This document shows, in pieces, positions 61,339 to 64,000 of a stretch of 64,000 nt of DNA. How positions within the stretch are numbered: the stretch's first letter is position 1; every line of letters begins with the position of its first letter. The notes beneath the pieces are model-generated. The model had not been told where the DNA came from, made no database searches, and saw only the letters and a program-made list of their open reading frames with translations. The stretch spans positions 1 through 64,000 of the forward strand of contig JADFZZ010000007.1 in assembly GCA_015232315.1 (NCBI GenBank), read 5' to 3'. The position numbers and the translations under genes were made by a program. The DNA comes from SAR324 cluster bacterium (GTDB lineage: Bacteria; SAR324; NAC60-12).

Positions 61339-63537
61339 ATGAAAAAATCTCAATTGCATTATTTCGCAAGTCAGGTTGAAAGTTTTGCGGAACGACATCG
61401 GTTGTTGTCTTCCTTCATCATGGTTCTGTTTCTGCTTGTTGTAACAGATGAAATATTCCATTTATGGTTGTTCCCACACTATGTCCATTTGCTGGAACAC
61501 CTGTTTTTCATCAAGCCGGAACACCTGAATATGGTAGACCTTGGCTATGCCCCGGAAGTGTGGCTATCTCTTTTGGGAACAGTTCTGGGAACACTGATCA
61601 TTGTGATTTCCATCGCATCTCAAAGCATTCCAAAATTGATCGACCTGTATATGGAAGATCGCCCCAGCCTGTTTTATGTCTGGTTTCTTATTTTGTCCGT
61701 AGGGCATGCCATTTTTGTCAAAATTTACGCGGAAATTGGCATCGACCGTCAGTCGAGCAGGATTCTCAACATTCATTTCATGCTGACCTTCTCAGCCATT
61801 GTCGCCTTCCCTTATATCTTTTACATTTTGAAATACACAAAGCCGAGCAATGTCATCAACCGGATTCTGAGTTCGCAGGGGTTGATGCTCAACTCGCTGA
61901 CACAACCTCGACTGGAAGCCTTGCTGGACATCCCTAAAATGGTTGAGGAATACCAGTACTGGCTATTTGAATCCATGAATCAGCTCGATGATCTATTGGA
62001 ATATGTCGCTTTTCGTGAACCCAAAGCAGACATCATTCAAGGAATCAATAACAATCTGTCTCAGTATATTCCCTTGAAAAAACAGATCAATCCTGCCTTT
62101 TTCAAGGTTAGTCCCAGGGTTCGTTCAGACATTTCCTTCAAAACCATGATCGGGCAATTTGGCGACATGGAAAAAAGTGGGACATTTCTGGAACAAAAAT
62201 GCTTCAGACTCCTGGGCAACGTTTATATCAAGCTGATTGAACGGGGTGAGTTTGACCTTGCTTCGCTATGCGCCTCACAAATGACAATGATCGGCAAAGC
62301 CGCTGTGGAAGCTGGTGATGACGCCTTGCTCGACACCATCATTATCCGGTTGAATACTATTCTACGGTTTGCGATCAAACATGGTGTGAAAAATAATGAA
62401 GGAAGAAATCTTTATAATGCGGCGTTCCATTATGGCAATTTTATTGAACACCTGGTTCGCAGTTCCAAACTGGATCATGTGAAACGATGTTTCATGTATT
62501 TGCGCATCTACGGTACCGAAATTTTCAAGCATGGACGCAGTGCTCCCGCCATGTATTTTATTGTGGATGTCTTCGCGTCTGAAATGAAGAAGATTCTTAT
62601 TCTGGTTTATTCTCAGAAATGGGCGCCTGAAGTGCAAGAGGGTCTGCTCAAGGAAATGCTGATGGTGGACAACCCGCCCGATTTTAACAAGGAAGATCTT
62701 GACCGTGGGGTTCTGATGAATAACGGGGTTCGGGTTCTGCAAATTGGTCTGGCTCTGTTTTACTTGCGTGAAGGTGTGAATGATTTTGTTCAGAAAATTG
62801 TGGTAGATGTTCTGGATGATCTGAGTTTTATGGGAGAAAATGTGTTTCAACGGGTGATTGACATGACCATGAACCGGTTGAAATTTTCCGGACCAACGTT
62901 TTGGGAAGACACTGACCGTGGAAACCTGAACATTTATTATACCCCTGACCAGAACCAGATCGACACGTTCAAAGAATGGTTGGGACGGGAAATGGCGTTG
63001 TCGCTCAAACGGGATGCCACTAAAAAGTATCTTCTGGAACCGGTTGAAGTGGACATGCTCTGGGAAATGGCGAACAAAGGTCCAAAGCAGGAATTAATGC
63101 AACTCGCTCAACAGCCTGTGTTGTTTGAAAAATGTCAGACTTTACTGGAAAATCTTGATGCGGACCGCATCAACGCGCTGGTGAGTTTACGCAACAAACT
63201 GTATTTCACCTCAGACAACCCGAATCTGACGATCACACATACTCGACAAATAGCCCTCCAAAGTGTGCTGGAAATCATGATGACAGACCAACTCAAACAG
63301 GTCCAACACAAACGGGCTCGTGTGATTTTCTCCTATCCGGATCATCTATTCATTGAATTTATAGAAAATAAGGAAAATCTGACAGACTTTGTTAAAGCAA
63401 AGCAATTGACCATTCAACTCAAATCACTTCGCCAGAATTTGATCTATCAATTCAAATCCCACATTGTCGGACCCTCTGTTGAAAACCTGTTCAAGATGCC
63501 TCATACAGATCACGTCAAAATCATTTCGAGTCTTTAG
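61339..63537 (+). CDS. large membrane protein with soluble C-terminal domain, unknown
   Basis: 732 residues. Four hydrophobic helices at about 20-45, 75-95, 110-130 and 145-165, the second followed by ISIASQSIPKLIDLYMED, somewhat like the membrane part of DUF2254 proteins. The remaining 560 residues are soluble, mostly helical, with a region that looks like helical repeats (about 290-420: ERGEFDLASLCASQMTMIGK, VEAGDDALLDTIIIRLNTIL). No catalytic motif seen. It stands alone on the plus strand. Function unknown. Confidence 0.75.
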   Translation: MKKSQLHYFASQVESFAERHRLLSSFIMVLFLLVVTDEIFHLWLFPHYVHLLEHLFFIKPEHLNMVDLGYAPEVWLSLLGTVLGTLIIVISIASQSIPKLIDLYMEDRPSLFYVWFLILSVGHAIFVKIYAEIGIDRQSSRILNIHFMLTFSAIVAFPYIFYILKYTKPSNVINRILSSQGLMLNSLTQPRLEALLDIPKMVEEYQYWLFESMNQLDDLLEYVAFREPKADIIQGINNNLSQYIPLKKQINPAFFKVSPRVRSDISFKTMIGQFGDMEKSGTFLEQKCFRLLGNVYIKLIERGEFDLASLCASQMTMIGKAAVEAGDDALLDTIIIRLNTILRFAIKHGVKNNEGRNLYNAAFHYGNFIEHLVRSSKLDHVKRCFMYLRIYGTEIFKHGRSAPAMYFIVDVFASEMKKILILVYSQKWAPEVQEGLLKEMLMVDNPPDFNKEDLDRGVLMNNGVRVLQIGLALFYLREGVNDFVQKIVVDVLDDLSFMGENVFQRVIDMTMNRLKFSGPTFWEDTDRGNLNIYYTPDQNQIDTFKEWLGREMALSLKRDATKKYLLEPVEVDMLWEMANKGPKQELMQLAQQPVLFEKCQTLLENLDADRINALVSLRNKLYFTSDNPNLTITHTRQIALQSVLEIMMTDQLKQVQHKRARVIFSYPDHLFIEFIENKENLTDFVKAKQLTIQLKSLRQNLIYQFKSHIVGPSVENLFKMPHTDHVKIISSL

Positions 63538-63664
63538 ATTCATGGCTTGGGTTTTTGTCTCATCCCGAAGGCAAGGACTCAAAGCTTAGGATCCATACAG
63601 AAATAACCGATACACATTTATCGTCCTGACACCCCCGGGGGGAACAGTTTTAACAGGAATCCTT

Positions 63665-64000
63665 ATGAAATTTTTCAATACATCCGGACCGGTCAATCCT
63701 CAAAAGCATTATATTTTATCGCCTTTGAAACGATTTAATCTGGGGAATATTCTTTCCCTGATTGAACAGGAAAAATACTTTGTGATGCACGCTCCCCGTC
63801 AAACAGGAAAAACCTCCTGTCTGCTGGCTTTGCGGGACTATCTGAATCAGACAGGAAACTATCACTGTCTATACGTCAATGTGGAAGTCGGACAAGCTTC
63901 ACGCGAAAACGTGCAGGCGGGAATGCAGGCCATTTTGAGCCGGTTTGTTGAAAAAGCCAGGGAACTGGAAGGAAAAACCATCCTTCAAGACCAATGGGAA
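63665..64000 (+). CDS. P-loop ATPase, C-terminal part missing
   Basis: The frame opens at an ATG at 63665 and runs off the window after 112 codons. MKFFNTSGPVNPQKHYIL and the P-loop APRQTGKT (43-50) place it in the AAA-14-like family of predicted ATP-binding proteins that usually starts with (N/F)xxGPVxPxxHY. It is not the same family as the ATPase at the left edge. CAGGAATCCTT precedes the start. Role unknown; members are often expanded in deltaproteobacterial and cyanobacterial genomes. Confidence 0.78.
   Translation, partial: MKFFNTSGPVNPQKHYILSPLKRFNLGNILSLIEQEKYFVMHAPRQTGKTSCLLALRDYLNQTGNYHCLYVNVEVGQASRENVQAGMQAILSRFVEKARELEGKTILQDQWE

Noticed and set aside
1-64000. rRNA, tRNA, prophage or integrase-bearing island
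   Set aside because: I recognised no rRNA segment, tRNA cloverleaf, phage structural gene or transposase. A full tRNA scan was not possible by eye.

Overview
Organism. The window reads as the chromosome of a free-living Gram-negative bacterium with a signalling-rich genome. It carries periplasmic binding proteins, CHASE-type sensors, many hybrid histidine kinases with HPt domains, SpoIIE-type phosphatases, a carboxynorspermidine-type polyamine pathway and an arsenosugar radical SAM gene. This combination is typical of Deltaproteobacteria in the old sense; SAR324/Lambdaproteobacteria is my untested guess. Neither edge is a natural boundary: two unrelated P-loop ATPase genes run off the left and right ends.

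Layout. 1-8.3 kb: a truncated AAA-ATPase-like gene, lipoamide dehydrogenase, a secreted protein with internal repeats, a zinc-type ABC uptake operon (DUF3299 protein, ZnuA, ZnuC, ZnuB) closed by a clear terminator, and a large acyl-CoA dehydrogenase. 8.3-11.6 kb: a divergent, isolated dnaA flanked by about 1.1 kb and 0.7 kb of non-coding DNA full of short repeats. 11.6-20.2 kb: a receiver protein ending in a CheZ-like phosphatase module, a giant kinase with two cyclic-nucleotide domains and two kinase cores, a CPA2 antiporter, a class III adenylate cyclase and ArsS. 20.6-29.4 kb: mostly housekeeping genes on the plus strand (carbamoyltransferase, a fused double CDP-alcohol phosphatidyltransferase, ruvB, purF, a Trm112-like protein, two coiled-coil membrane proteins, and a carboxynorspermidine dehydrogenase/decarboxylase pair).

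29.4-59.8 kb is a signalling island with every gene on the minus strand: hybrid kinases, receiver and receiver-phosphatase proteins, a fused DctP/LivJ-type periplasmic binding protein, two RsbW-like ATPases fused to a cysteine-rich CW domain plus a stand-alone CW protein, a TPR protein and a large orphan protein. I recognise no DNA-binding output domain and no STAS anti-anti-sigma protein in it, so its outputs must lie elsewhere. 60-64 kb: a glycine-zipper lipoprotein-like or secreted protein, a DUF4442 protein, a large membrane protein and a truncated ATPase.

Mobile repeats. Most larger gaps in the island are filled by short non-autonomous elements. I distinguish an A family (about 180 bp, a string of perfect hairpins), a B family (154-156 bp, long terminal inverted repeats, 9-11 bp flanking duplications), a C family (128 bp) and several singletons. 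B and C copies sit inside A copies, which gives a relative order of insertion.

Best candidates for something new: (1) the DctP + periplasmic-BP_6 fusion next to a receiver-SpoIIE protein and hybrid kinases, without any transporter; (2) the receiver-CheZ fusion; (3) two operons with RsbW-like/CW-domain genes that share a 36-bp upstream element containing two AAGGGAAAA repeats spaced one helical turn apart; (4) the B element with its intact insertion footprints. All coordinates and motifs were read by eye; no database search or folding was run.
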